Shown piece by piece: positions 8,937-17,182 of a stretch of 64,000 bases of DNA. A program made the translations under genes and the position numbers. This DNA is from Hyphomonadaceae bacterium (lineage in GTDB: Bacteria > Pseudomonadota > Alphaproteobacteria > Rhizobiales > Hyphomicrobiaceae), in contig JAIEQJ010000040.1 in the NCBI GenBank assembly GCA_019747815.1, forward strand, positions 1 through 64,000. The letters run 5' to 3'. Below the pieces are notes generated by a model, which was not told the DNA's origin, ran no database searches, and worked only from the letters and a program-made list of their open reading frames with translations. Within the stretch, counting starts at the first letter, position 1. Each line of letters starts with the position of its first letter.

Positions 8937-9605
8937 ATGACGACGCACGATCATGAGCATGGTCACGATGACCATGACCATCACGACCACGATCATCCCC
9001 ACGCGCCGCGCAAGGATCACGACGCGGGGCCTGCCGGCGCCTACGAGGTCCTTGAGGAGGCCGTGCGGTCCCTCCTGATCGAGAAGGGCGTGCTGACGGC
9101 CCAGGAGATCGCGGCCAGCGTGGATTTGATGGACAGCAGATCGCCGGCGCTGGGTGCCAAGGTGGTCGCCCGAGCATGGACCGACCCGGTCTTCAAGAAG
9201 CTGCTGTTGAAGGATACCCGGGCAGCCCTCATGCAGGTCGGCATCGACATCGGTGCTGCGCCCGAGTTCAGCACGGTCGAGAACACGGCCGATGTGCACA
9301 ACGTGATCGTGTGCACGCTCTGCTCCTGCTATCCCAAGATGCTGCTCGGCATTCCGCCGGCCTGGTACAAGAGCCTGGCCTACCGGTCGCGCACCATCAC
9401 CGATCCGCGCGGCGTGCTGGTGGAGTTCGGCGTCACGGTACCCAGGGACGTGGAGGTCCGCGTGCACGATTCCACCGCGGATTTGCGCTATATCGTGCTG
9501 CCGATGCGGCCCAAGGGCACCCGCGGCTGGAGCGAGGATCGGCTCGCCGCCATCGTCACGCGGGATTGCATGATCGGCACAGCCCTGCCCCAGGTGCCGG
9601 CGTAG
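8937..9605 (+). CDS. Co-type nitrile hydratase alpha / thiocyanate hydrolase gamma-like catalytic subunit
   Basis: A 222-residue catalytic subunit with the metal claw CTLCSCY: Cys126, Cys129, Ser130 and Cys131 would bind a non-corrin cobalt, two cysteines being oxidised in mature enzymes. Threonine at the second claw position is the cobalt-type pattern. It hydrates nitriles to amides, or thiocyanate to carbonyl sulfide and ammonia. The N-terminus holds 11 histidines within the first 28 residues, a likely metal-binding tail also present on known thiocyanate hydrolase gamma subunits. The sequence after the claw (PPAWYKS, YRSR) looks more like nitrile hydratase, so the substrate is open. GGGAGC precedes the ATG. 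No metallochaperone/activator gene is seen next to it. Confidence 0.85.
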   Translation: MTTHDHEHGHDDHDHHDHDHPHAPRKDHDAGPAGAYEVLEEAVRSLLIEKGVLTAQEIAASVDLMDSRSPALGAKVVARAWTDPVFKKLLLKDTRAALMQVGIDIGAAPEFSTVENTADVHNVIVCTLCSCYPKMLLGIPPAWYKSLAYRSRTITDPRGVLVEFGVTVPRDVEVRVHDSTADLRYIVLPMRPKGTRGWSEDRLAAIVTRDCMIGTALPQVPA

Positions 9606-9626
9606 AGCGCAGTGGCGTCTACCACT

Positions 9627-9737
9627 GTCATGCCGGCCGAGTGCGAAGCGCGAGTGCTGGTAGCCAGGACTGTAGATTGCTCGCGATCGTTTGTGGCCTG
9701 GGTCCCGAATATTCGCCTTCGGCGAATCCGGGATGAC
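9627..9737. repeat. Dispersed palindromic repeat, copy 2 (inverted, diverged)
   Basis: A relative of the repeat at 3728-3832 in the opposite orientation: it starts with GTCATGCCGGCC and ends with an inner hairpin (GAATATTCGCC ... GGCGAATCCGGGATGAC). The outer arms have one mismatch. It fills the convergent gap between the hydratase-like cluster and the DUF262 gene, where it could also work as a two-way transcript end. Confidence 0.65.
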
Positions 9738-9758
9738 GGGTGGAGACGTTCACTCGCC

Positions 9759-11540
9759 TTACGCGCCGGCGATTTGGGGTTGTCTGGTGCGGCTTGAGGT
9801 CATGCCGGAATTGCTCGCCGGCGGGGGACGCGACGGCGCAGGGCCGATATTCCAAAGCTGGTCGAGATGGTGCAGAAGCTCGGTCTCGCGCTCCCTGATC
9901 TGCTGCGCCTTCCACTCGTTTTGCTGCCGCACATAGGCGTTGACCGGCAGCAACGGCGCGCCTGCCGCCTTGAAAAGCACGTCCTTCTTGCGGGCAAAGT
10001 CGAGGTTGCCCGCCTTGTCGTTCTGCGCCTTGGTGACAAGCACGAGGTTGCCGAGCGACTCGGTGTGGCGGTCGCGCTCGCCAGGATCGGGAAAGCATTC
10101 CCGCCACGGGCTGTTGAAACCGGGCTTGCGCGGCAGGAGATGCTCCACCGACAGATCGTCAAATGGGGCGATTTGCGGGCTGCCGGCCAGGTGGTCGTTC
10201 AATCTTAGCAGCACAAGCTTGGCCATCGGTGCGCTGCGCGCGTGCAGGTCGCGCAGGTTGTGGTGAATGGTGCGCAGCTCCTCGCGCGCAAGATTGAGCG
10301 GGCTCGTTGCATTTCTCAGGTCCCGGCCGCTGCGGATCGCGTGCACCACCGCACCGAACCGGCTGGAGCGCCGCTTGTTTCCGTGCCCCAGAATGCGCAG
10401 GCCGTACGCCAGCCGATCGAGGGCACCCAGGAACCACGCAAGCTCGGCAGGCTCCCTGCTCCTTCCAAGCCACCACAGGAGCACCGGCGGCACCCAATCG
10501 CTGTGACCCTTCAGCCAACCAAGATAGGTCAACAAGGACGAGATCCTGTCTGAATGCGCCGATCCGCTATGACGTGCCCCAAGAATGTTGTCGAACGCCC
10601 TCGCTGCCGGATCAAGGACGCGCTCGATGAAAGCCTGCCCTCCGCCCACATCGGCGGCGATGGCTCGGATTCCCGAGATCACATGCAGTGAACTGCGTCC
10701 GTGGATGATGCGAATGTGGCTGAATAGACTGTCGAATTGCTTGCCCAGTCGCGCCTTGGCCTGATCCCAGGTCGCCGTTGCGCGCTCCATGGCAGCGGGC
10801 GGGACGCCGCCGAGCAGATCCGCCTTCAGGATGTCGTGGCGGTCCAAGGGCTTTCCACTATCGTTCAGGACCGTGAACATGCGGTGCGCTCGATCGATGC
10901 CGGTGGTGGACACCACCACGACGTGGCACTTGTCGAGAAGGAAATCAGCGAGGCGCTGGCGCTGGGCGGCGTCGAGCTCCTGCACGCACTGCAGCAGATG
11001 GTCGCGCACTTCCAGGATCTTGGTCTGCACCGGCGACAGCTCGGCGTCGCGCGCCTTGGCGCGTGTTGCTCCGGGTGCGCGGACGTGGGCGTGAAAAAAC
11101 GTCTCATCGGGCTCGCGCAGCATCAGCCGATGGCGGGCATTCGCGCCCTGTCCGGCGCCGATGGCGATCGGCAGGCGCTCGCTCGGCTTGCCATGAATTT
11201 CGTCCAGATCGCGGATCACGCAGAACAAGATGGTCAGCGTCGTGAGGCGCTGCAGGCCGTCAACCACCTCCAGCACGCGGGGCTGGCGCGAAAACGGCAA
11301 GGTGGTGCGCCGTTTGGCCTGCCGCTCGACCTCGATGAACAGCATTGTGCCGAGAAAATACTCGTCGATCTCGCCGCTCTCGGCGCCGGCGTCGAGCGTA
11401 GCCGTCAGGTCTTCCAGGAGCTTGCTCGCATCGTCCTGCTCCCATGCGAACGAGCGCTGATAGGGCGGTGTCTGGATCGTGTGGAGGCTTGCAAACAGCT
11501 GCCCGAGCGGCATGGTCTGGGCGGCGAACTGCGATGGCAT
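9759..11540 (-). CDS. DUF262-DUF1524 fusion, type IV restriction-like protein
   Basis: A 593-residue single-chain relative of GmrSD, the modification-dependent (type IV) endonuclease that destroys modified phage DNA. The DUF262 half shows TPPYQRSFAWE (about 24-34), the nucleotide-binding DGLQR (94-98) and the later VLNDSGKPLDRHDILKADLL motif. The DUF1524 half has the nuclease-type His in SVEHLLPRK followed by SLGNLVLVTKAQN. The start at 11540 places the DUF262 motif at the usual distance; longer starts up to 11633 exist and none has a good ribosome site. It stands alone between a hydratase cluster and pyrD with no methylase or other restriction gene, as expected for type IV systems. Confidence 0.85.
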   Translation of the reverse strand: MPSQFAAQTMPLGQLFASLHTIQTPPYQRSFAWEQDDASKLLEDLTATLDAGAESGEIDEYFLGTMLFIEVERQAKRRTTLPFSRQPRVLEVVDGLQRLTTLTILFCVIRDLDEIHGKPSERLPIAIGAGQGANARHRLMLREPDETFFHAHVRAPGATRAKARDAELSPVQTKILEVRDHLLQCVQELDAAQRQRLADFLLDKCHVVVVSTTGIDRAHRMFTVLNDSGKPLDRHDILKADLLGGVPPAAMERATATWDQAKARLGKQFDSLFSHIRIIHGRSSLHVISGIRAIAADVGGGQAFIERVLDPAARAFDNILGARHSGSAHSDRISSLLTYLGWLKGHSDWVPPVLLWWLGRSREPAELAWFLGALDRLAYGLRILGHGNKRRSSRFGAVVHAIRSGRDLRNATSPLNLAREELRTIHHNLRDLHARSAPMAKLVLLRLNDHLAGSPQIAPFDDLSVEHLLPRKPGFNSPWRECFPDPGERDRHTESLGNLVLVTKAQNDKAGNLDFARKKDVLFKAAGAPLLPVNAYVRQQNEWKAQQIRERETELLHHLDQLWNIGPAPSRPPPASNSGMTSSRTRQPQIAGA

Positions 11541-11738
11541 CTGGGACGCTCTTGTTATGACGGCGGTAGGCCTCTGCCGTCGCCTTTTTTCCAGAGGTAT
11601 TGAGAGCATGAATCTTTTGCGACATGCAACCATGCTTCTCGCTTGACGAGCCCCGAAACTTTTGTGTGTCTGCGCAGCACGCGAGCGATGCTATTGATCG
11701 CGCTCGGCGAATGCCTTCCACCGAGGATCTGCCGCCCG

Positions 11739-12833
11739 ATGCTTACGGCTGTGTTCGAGCTTGCCCGTCCGCTGCTCTACGCGCTCGATCCTGAGCAGGC
11801 GCATGAGCTGACCCTCAAGTCCATGGAGGCGGGGATCTATCCACGTCCATCGGCGCCGGACGATGCGCGCCTCGGCGTAAACGTTTGGGGGCAAAACTTT
11901 CCCAACCCGCTCGGCATCGCCGCGGGCTTCGACAAGGACGCGCGCGTGCCCGGCGCCGTGCTCGGCATGGGCTTCGGTTGCGCGGAAATCGGCTCGGTGA
12001 CGCCGCTGCCACAGGATGGCAACCCGCGCCCGCGCGTGTTCCGCCTGATCCGCGACCGGGCGCTGATCAATCGCCTGGGATTCAACAATGCCGGGCATGC
12101 TGCGGCGCTGGCGCGACTTCGGCACGCGAGGCCCGAGGGCGTGCTCGGCGTCAATGTCGGCGCCAACAAGGATGCCGCCGACCGCGCGGCAGACTATGTG
12201 GCTGGCGTGCGGGCGTTCTACGACGTGGCGAGCTATTTCACCGTCAACATCTCCTCGCCCAACACGCCCGGGTTGCGCGACCTGCAGGCGCCGGCGGCCC
12301 TCGACGAGCTGGTTCTGCGCGTGCTGCAGGCGCGCGAGGCCATGGTGGCGGCGGGCCGACCCAGGCGTCCCGTGGTGGTGAAGCTTGCCCCCGACATTGC
12401 CGAGGACGATCTGGAGCCGATCGTCAGGGTGCTCGAGGCGCGGGGCGTCGACGGCATTGCGGTGTCGAATACGACGCTGGCGCGCGAGAAATTGGGGGAT
12501 GCGGCGCTTGCCAAGGAAGCGGGGGGCGTCTCGGGACGGCCGCTGTTTCATCGCTCGACCGTGGTGCTGGCCCGCGTGCATCGGCTGACCGGCGGGCGCA
12601 TTCCGCTGATTGGCATCGGCGGCATTGACTGCGGAGAAGCGGCCATCGCCAAGCTCGAAGCGGGGGCCACTCTGCTGCAGCTCTACACGGGTCTCATCTA
12701 CGAGGGGCCGGGGCTGCTGGGGCGCATCAAGCAGGAGATGGTTGCCCGTCTGGAGCGCGAGAAGCTCGCGTGCATCGGCGATCTGACGGGGCGCCGCGCG
12801 CAGGCGTGGGCGGCGAAGGCCCTCGCAGGTTGA
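11739..12833 (+). CDS. pyrD: Dihydroorotate dehydrogenase (quinone), class 2
   Basis: A 364-residue FMN enzyme that oxidises dihydroorotate to orotate in pyrimidine synthesis, passing electrons to the quinone pool at the inner membrane. The N-terminal helix ELARPLLYALDPEQAHEL is the membrane-associating segment typical of class 2. Further motifs are GIAAGFDKD, RLGFNNAGH, the active-site region FTVNISSPNTPGLR and the FMN phosphate loop LIGIGGID. The ATG at 11739 (after GAGG) was chosen over upstream starts because the family begins here. It runs towards a small convergent DUF6460 gene 13 bp downstream. Confidence 0.95.
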   Translation: MLTAVFELARPLLYALDPEQAHELTLKSMEAGIYPRPSAPDDARLGVNVWGQNFPNPLGIAAGFDKDARVPGAVLGMGFGCAEIGSVTPLPQDGNPRPRVFRLIRDRALINRLGFNNAGHAAALARLRHARPEGVLGVNVGANKDAADRAADYVAGVRAFYDVASYFTVNISSPNTPGLRDLQAPAALDELVLRVLQAREAMVAAGRPRRPVVVKLAPDIAEDDLEPIVRVLEARGVDGIAVSNTTLAREKLGDAALAKEAGGVSGRPLFHRSTVVLARVHRLTGGRIPLIGIGGIDCGEAAIAKLEAGATLLQLYTGLIYEGPGLLGRIKQEMVARLEREKLACIGDLTGRRAQAWAAKALAG

Positions 12834-12846
12834 CGGGCCGGTGCGC

Positions 12847-13113
12847 TCAAGCCTTTGGGTCGCGCTTCAACACCCGCACGACAAACCAGATCGGAACGAC
12901 CACAATGGCGCCAAGCAGGAAATAGTTGAAGGCCCAGTGGAAGGCATCGAAGCCCAGGTCGGCGATGCGCCGGATGAGAAGCTGCAGGCGTTCGACGATG
13001 TTGAAGGGCGTGATGCCGAGAGCGGAGAAAACGATGCCGACGACGATGGACATCAGGACGAGCCGGATCACCGTGCCGGCGACGCTGTCGCCGAAGAATT
13101 GGCGTCGATCCAT
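12847..13113 (-). CDS. DUF6460 small membrane protein
   Basis: An 88-residue inner-membrane protein with two hydrophobic segments, at about residues 13-33 (IRLVLMSIVVGIVF) and 64-82 (FLLGAIVVVPIWFVV), and a positively charged C-terminus. It matches my recollection of the DUF6460 family of alphaproteobacteria; the function is unknown. GGAGG sits 6 bases before the ATG at 13113. The same reading frame stays open far upstream, antisense to the helicase, but the ribosome site and family boundaries fix the start here. It is convergent with pyrD and divergent from the helicase gene. Confidence 0.8.
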   Translation of the reverse strand: MDRRQFFGDSVAGTVIRLVLMSIVVGIVFSALGITPFNIVERLQLLIRRIADLGFDAFHWAFNYFLLGAIVVVPIWFVVRVLKRDPKA

Positions 13114-13209
13114 GACTTGCCTCCGCAATCTTGCCGGCGGCGCAATGGCGCCCGATTTGGCATTAGCATAGCCCCCGCAATCGCAACAGCCCGAAGCCCT
13201 ACAAGCCCC

Positions 13210-15825
13210 ATGTGCAGCAGGACCAGAAGGCCAAGCTTGCTGCGCCAGGCGGAGCCGGGCGCGTCCCTCCGGGTGGGCAAAGGCGCGGCGGCCATCGTGC
13301 TGCCGGCGGTGTTCCGCGACTGGTTCGGCGCACGCGGCTGGCAGCCCCGCGCGCACCAGCTCAAGCTGCTCGACCAGGTGTCGCGCCGCCGCTCGACGCT
13401 GCTGATTGCGCCGACCGGATCGGGAAAGACGCTTGCAGGCTTCCTGCCGAGCCTGGTGGCGCTGTCGCAGATCACGCGCCCGCGGGGTGCCGGCGTGCAC
13501 ACGCTCTATGTCTCGCCGCTCAAAGCCCTGGCTGCGGACGTTGCACGCAATCTGCTCGCGCCCGTGCAGCAGATGCAGTTGCCGATCCGTGTGGAGACGC
13601 GCAGCGGCGACACGTCCCTGAGCCGCAAATTGCGCCAGCGCCGGCTGCCGCCCGACATGCTGCTGACCACACCCGAGCAGCTCACGCTGCTGTTGTCGCA
13701 CGCCGATGCGCCGCACATGTTCCGTGATCTCGATACGGTGATCTTGGACGAGCTGCATGCTCTCGCGCCCACCAAGCGCGGCGATCTGCTGGCGCTCGAC
13801 CTGGCGCGGCTTGCAACTCTCGCACCGGGACAGGTGCGGATCGGCCTGTCGGCGACCGTCGCCCGGCCGAGCGAGCTGTGCGCCTATCTGCTGCCGCAAC
13901 CGTGCGGCAGCGCGGTGAGCCTTGCCGATCTCGTCACCGTTGACGGTGGTTCCCCGCCCGACATCCGCATGCTCAAGACGGAAGCCCCGCTGCCCTGGGC
14001 GGGGCATAGCTCGCGTTATGCCGTTCCGGAAATCTACGCCGCCATCAAGGCCAACACTCTGTCGCTGATCTTCGTCAACACCCGCAGTCAGGCGGAGCTT
14101 CTGTTCCAGGAGCTGTGGCGGGTGAACGAGGACGCTTTGGCCATCGCCCTCCATCATGGCTCCCTCGATGCCACCCGCCGTCGGAAGGTGGAAACCGCGA
14201 TGGCTGCCGGCACCCTCAAGGCGGTGGTGGCCACATCGACCTTGGACTTGGGCGTCGACTGGGGCGATGTCGACCTCGTCATCAATGTGGGGGCGCCAAA
14301 GGGCGCCAGTCGCCTGATCCAGCGCGTCGGCCGTGCCAATCATCGCCTGGATGAAGCCTCGCGTGCGCTGCTGGTGCCGAGCAATCGCTTCGAGGTGCTG
14401 GAATGCCGCGCCGCCATCGATGCGGCCTCAGCGGGCGCCCACGATACGCAGTACAATCGCAGCGGTGCACTCGACGTGCTTGCGCAGCATGTGTGGGGAA
14501 CGGCCTGTGCGGGCTCATTCGAGCCCGGCGCGCTCCATGCCGAGGTTCGCTCGGCCTTGCCCTACGCCGGGCTCACGCGCCGCCAGTTCGATCGTGTCGT
14601 CGATTTCGTGTCCACGGGCGGCTACGCGCTGCGCGTCTATGAGCGCTATGCCCGCCTGCGTCCCACCGGCGACGGGCGGTTGCGCCTCTCGCACCCTCGC
14701 CTCGCACAACAATACAGGATGAACGCCGGCACCATCGTCGAGGCGCCGATGATCAAGATTCGCCTGGTCGGTCGGAGAAGGGCAAAGGGCGGGGCCGACT
14801 CCCAATCTGGCCAAAGGCCCGGCATGCCGCGCCCGCTGATGGGCGGCCGTGTGCTGGGAGAGCTGGAGGAATCCTTCATCGAGCAGCTCGCGGTGGGCGA
14901 CACCTTCGCCTTTGCCGGTGAGGTGCTGCGCTTCGAAGGCCTGCAGGACACCGACGCCTTCGTCACGCGCACCCGTGATCCCGATCCAGCCATCCCGTCC
15001 TACGCCGGCGGCAAGTTTCCCCTCTCCACCCATCTGGCCGAGCGCGTCCGGCACATGATCGCCAACCCGCGTCAATGGAATGCGTTGCCCGATCCCGTGA
15101 GCGAGTGGCTCTCCATTCAGGCCGAGCGTTCCGAGATTGCGGATGCCCGCGAAGTGCTGGTGGAGACGTTCCCGCGCGGGCAGCGCCATTTCCTCGTTGT
15201 TTATCCCTTCGAGGGCCGCCTCGCCCATCAGACGCTCGGCATGTTGCTGACACGCCGCCTGCATCGTGCCGGCGCCAAGCCGGTTGGCTTTGTGGCCAAC
15301 GACTACGCCTTGGCGGTTTGGGGCATCGGCGACCTGGCCGCCATGGTGCGCGACGGCCGCCTCGACATCACGGCGCTCTTTGCCGAGGACATGCTGGGCG
15401 ACGATCTCGATGCCTGGCTCGCGGAATCGAGCCTCATGAAGCGCACCTTCCGCCTCAACGCCGTGATTTCCGGCCTGATCGAGCGGCGCCACCCCGGCAA
15501 GGCCAAAAGCGGCCGCCAGGTGACCATCTCGTCCGACCTCATCTACGACGTGCTGCGCAAGCACGATCCCGGCCACATTCTCCTCGAGGCGGCCTGGGCG
15601 GACGCGGCCACGGGCCTGTTGGATGTGGCGCGCCTCGGCGACTTCCTGAAGCGAATCAGGGGCAACATCCGCTACAAGTCCCTGGACAGGGTTACGCCGC
15701 TGGCCGTGCCGGTGCTGCTGGAAATCGGCCAGGAGCTGGTTTACGGCAGTGGCACGGCGGAGGATATTCTGCGCGCGGCGGCCGACGACCTTGTGCGCGA
15801 GGCCATGTCAAGGGAACAGGGGTGA
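13210..15825 (+). CDS. Ligase-associated DNA damage response DEXH-box helicase (Lhr-core type)
   Basis: An 871-residue superfamily 2 helicase. Walker A is APTGSGKT, the DExH box is DELH, and the helicase C domain shows ATSTLDLGVDWGDVDLV and QRVGRANH. These fit the Lhr-core helicases of the ligase-associated DNA damage response set, which unwind or remodel DNA during repair. The start is uncertain: ATG 13210 is used, and GTG 13297, just before the first family motif, is possible. The nuclease PdeM follows 2 bp after the stop. The ATP-dependent ligase and the metallo-beta-lactamase exonuclease that complete the set in many bacteria are not in this window. Confidence 0.9.
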   Translation: MCSRTRRPSLLRQAEPGASLRVGKGAAAIVLPAVFRDWFGARGWQPRAHQLKLLDQVSRRRSTLLIAPTGSGKTLAGFLPSLVALSQITRPRGAGVHTLYVSPLKALAADVARNLLAPVQQMQLPIRVETRSGDTSLSRKLRQRRLPPDMLLTTPEQLTLLLSHADAPHMFRDLDTVILDELHALAPTKRGDLLALDLARLATLAPGQVRIGLSATVARPSELCAYLLPQPCGSAVSLADLVTVDGGSPPDIRMLKTEAPLPWAGHSSRYAVPEIYAAIKANTLSLIFVNTRSQAELLFQELWRVNEDALAIALHHGSLDATRRRKVETAMAAGTLKAVVATSTLDLGVDWGDVDLVINVGAPKGASRLIQRVGRANHRLDEASRALLVPSNRFEVLECRAAIDAASAGAHDTQYNRSGALDVLAQHVWGTACAGSFEPGALHAEVRSALPYAGLTRRQFDRVVDFVSTGGYALRVYERYARLRPTGDGRLRLSHPRLAQQYRMNAGTIVEAPMIKIRLVGRRRAKGGADSQSGQRPGMPRPLMGGRVLGELEESFIEQLAVGDTFAFAGEVLRFEGLQDTDAFVTRTRDPDPAIPSYAGGKFPLSTHLAERVRHMIANPRQWNALPDPVSEWLSIQAERSEIADAREVLVETFPRGQRHFLVVYPFEGRLAHQTLGMLLTRRLHRAGAKPVGFVANDYALAVWGIGDLAAMVRDGRLDITALFAEDMLGDDLDAWLAESSLMKRTFRLNAVISGLIERRHPGKAKSGRQVTISSDLIYDVLRKHDPGHILLEAAWADAATGLLDVARLGDFLKRIRGNIRYKSLDRVTPLAVPVLLEIGQELVYGSGTAEDILRAAADDLVREAMSREQG

Positions 15826-15827
15826 GG

Positions 15828-16553
15828 ATGCTGGGGCTGAAGCCGGAACGTTTCCATCTCGTGCTGGAGACGGTGTCGCAGCCGGTCGCGCTCTGCGGCA
15901 AGCAACTCATCGCCGACAATTCCGGCGCCCTCTACTGGCCGGGCGAGGGCACGCTGCTGGTGGCGGACCTCCATCTGGAAAAAGGTTCCGCCTTCGCCGA
16001 GCGCGGCACGCTGCTGCCGCCCTACGATACGCGCCAGACCCTGATGCGGTTGGCCGAGGTGATCGACCGGTACGAGCCCGCCCGCGTCATTGCGCTGGGT
16101 GACAGCGTGCATGATGTCAGCGCCGCGCGGCGCATGGCGACCGAAGATCTGCAGATCCTTCGCATCATGCAGGAAGACCGGGAGTGGATCTGGCTCACGG
16201 GCAATCATGATCCCCAAATCGCTCCCTCATTGGGGGGGCGTGCGCTGGGCGAGCTGTGCATCGGCGGCATCGCGCTCCGCCATCAGCCGATGCCGGGATG
16301 CGCGACGCACGAGATCGCCGGCCATCTGCATCCTGCGGCGCGTCTTTCGATGTATGGCTACTCGATCCGCCGCCCCTGCTTCGTCGGCAACAGCCGCCGG
16401 CTGATCATGCCGGCATTCGGCACCTTTGCCGGCGGCCTCAACGTGCTCGACGAAGCTTTCGAACCCCTGTTCGGCAGGGACGGCATCGCTGTGTGGATGC
16501 TCGGGCAGGAAGGGCTCTATCCTGTCGCCACGCGCTTCCTGTGCGGGGATTGA
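15828..16553 (+). CDS. pdeM: Ligase-associated DNA damage response endonuclease PdeM
   Basis: A 241-residue calcineurin-like metallophosphoesterase. The two-metal motifs are in order: DLHLEKGSAFAERG (D-x-H), LGDSVHD (GDxxH-like), TGNHDP and GHLHP. This is the PdeM family, a nuclease partner of the ligase-associated helicase just upstream; the 2-bp spacing and shared ribosome site region show translational coupling. It acts on DNA ends or strands in the cytoplasm in the presumed repair pathway. Copy A of the 165-bp element begins 18 bp after its stop codon and probably marks the transcript end. Confidence 0.9.
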   Translation: MLGLKPERFHLVLETVSQPVALCGKQLIADNSGALYWPGEGTLLVADLHLEKGSAFAERGTLLPPYDTRQTLMRLAEVIDRYEPARVIALGDSVHDVSAARRMATEDLQILRIMQEDREWIWLTGNHDPQIAPSLGGRALGELCIGGIALRHQPMPGCATHEIAGHLHPAARLSMYGYSIRRPCFVGNSRRLIMPAFGTFAGGLNVLDEAFEPLFGRDGIAVWMLGQEGLYPVATRFLCGD

Positions 16554-16571
16554 AGGTTTGGGCTGCCGGCG

Positions 16572-16736
16572 CTAGTGTGATGATCGAGAAATTCGCCCTT
16601 CCTCGCAGCACGCCTGCTGAGCGAATTTCTCGATCTGAATCACACTAGAACCATGAACTTGCTAGTGTCCTTTCGATCGCGAAGTTCGTTCAGCGCCTGC
16701 TGCACGATCCGGCGAACTTCGCGATCGGGACACTAG
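16572..16736 (+). repeat. 165-bp CTAG two-hairpin element, copy A
   Basis: Two palindromes joined by a 13-bp spacer. Hairpin 1 (16572-16648) begins CTAGTGTGAT and ends ATCACACTAG; hairpin 2 (16662-16736) begins CTAGTGTCC and ends GGGACACTAG. Each stem is about 24-25 bp with one 3-nt bulge 9-10 nt from its base. Copies of identical length are at 42145, 49802 and 57310. It encodes no protein and sits behind pdeM. Confidence 0.92.
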
Positions 16737-16786
16737 CCGTTCAAGGCGCAGGCGACGCGGCGGCCGGCGAAATAGCGAGCAGCGTC

Positions 16787-17161
16787 ATGCCAACTGGGCG
16801 CAAGTGGTTCGTCCGCAATATCGCTGAAGTGCCCTGGCGGCAGTTTCCGGATCACTTCGGCGGCGCCCTCTCCAAACCTCTGGTGATGCCCGAGACTGCG
16901 GGCGCACGGCACATCGACTACCGCATCTCGATGTATCAGCCGATGGCCTACGTGAAGGTGCATAGACACGAGGTGCGGGAGCAGATCTATCATGTGCTGG
17001 AGGGCGAGGGGCTGATGGAGATCGACGGCGGCAGCCACGTGGTGCGCAGACACGACGTGATCTTCCTGCCGCCGGGCGTCGAGCACGCGATTTCCAACAC
17101 CGGGCTCGCCGACCTCGTCTTTCTCGTGGTCACCTCGCCCATTGCGGACAAGGCGCCCTAG
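16787..17161 (+). CDS. Single-domain cupin protein
   Basis: A 124-residue cupin with one conserved barrel. Both metal motifs are present: HRHEVREQIYHVLEGEG (two His and a Glu) and PPGVEHAISN (the third His). Small cupins of this kind are dioxygenases, isomerases or sensors of small ligands; the sequence does not say which. It starts 50 bp after the 165-bp element and ends 21 bp from the convergent flavoprotein gene. No clear Shine-Dalgarno sequence precedes the ATG. Confidence 0.82.
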   Translation: MPTGRKWFVRNIAEVPWRQFPDHFGGALSKPLVMPETAGARHIDYRISMYQPMAYVKVHRHEVREQIYHVLEGEGLMEIDGGSHVVRRHDVIFLPPGVEHAISNTGLADLVFLVVTSPIADKAP

Positions 17162-17182
17162 GCTGGCACATCAGGTCAGGGG

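Noticed and set aside
12847-14343. 498-codon open frame on the minus strand covering the DUF6460 gene and the helicase antisense strand
   Set aside because: Only the last 88 codons are a recognisable protein with a ribosome site; the rest is antisense to the helicase.
16593-16648. Short peptide frame that recurs in three copies of the 165-bp element
   Set aside because: It is only the translated hairpin sequence, has no ribosome site and ends at the element's own structure.
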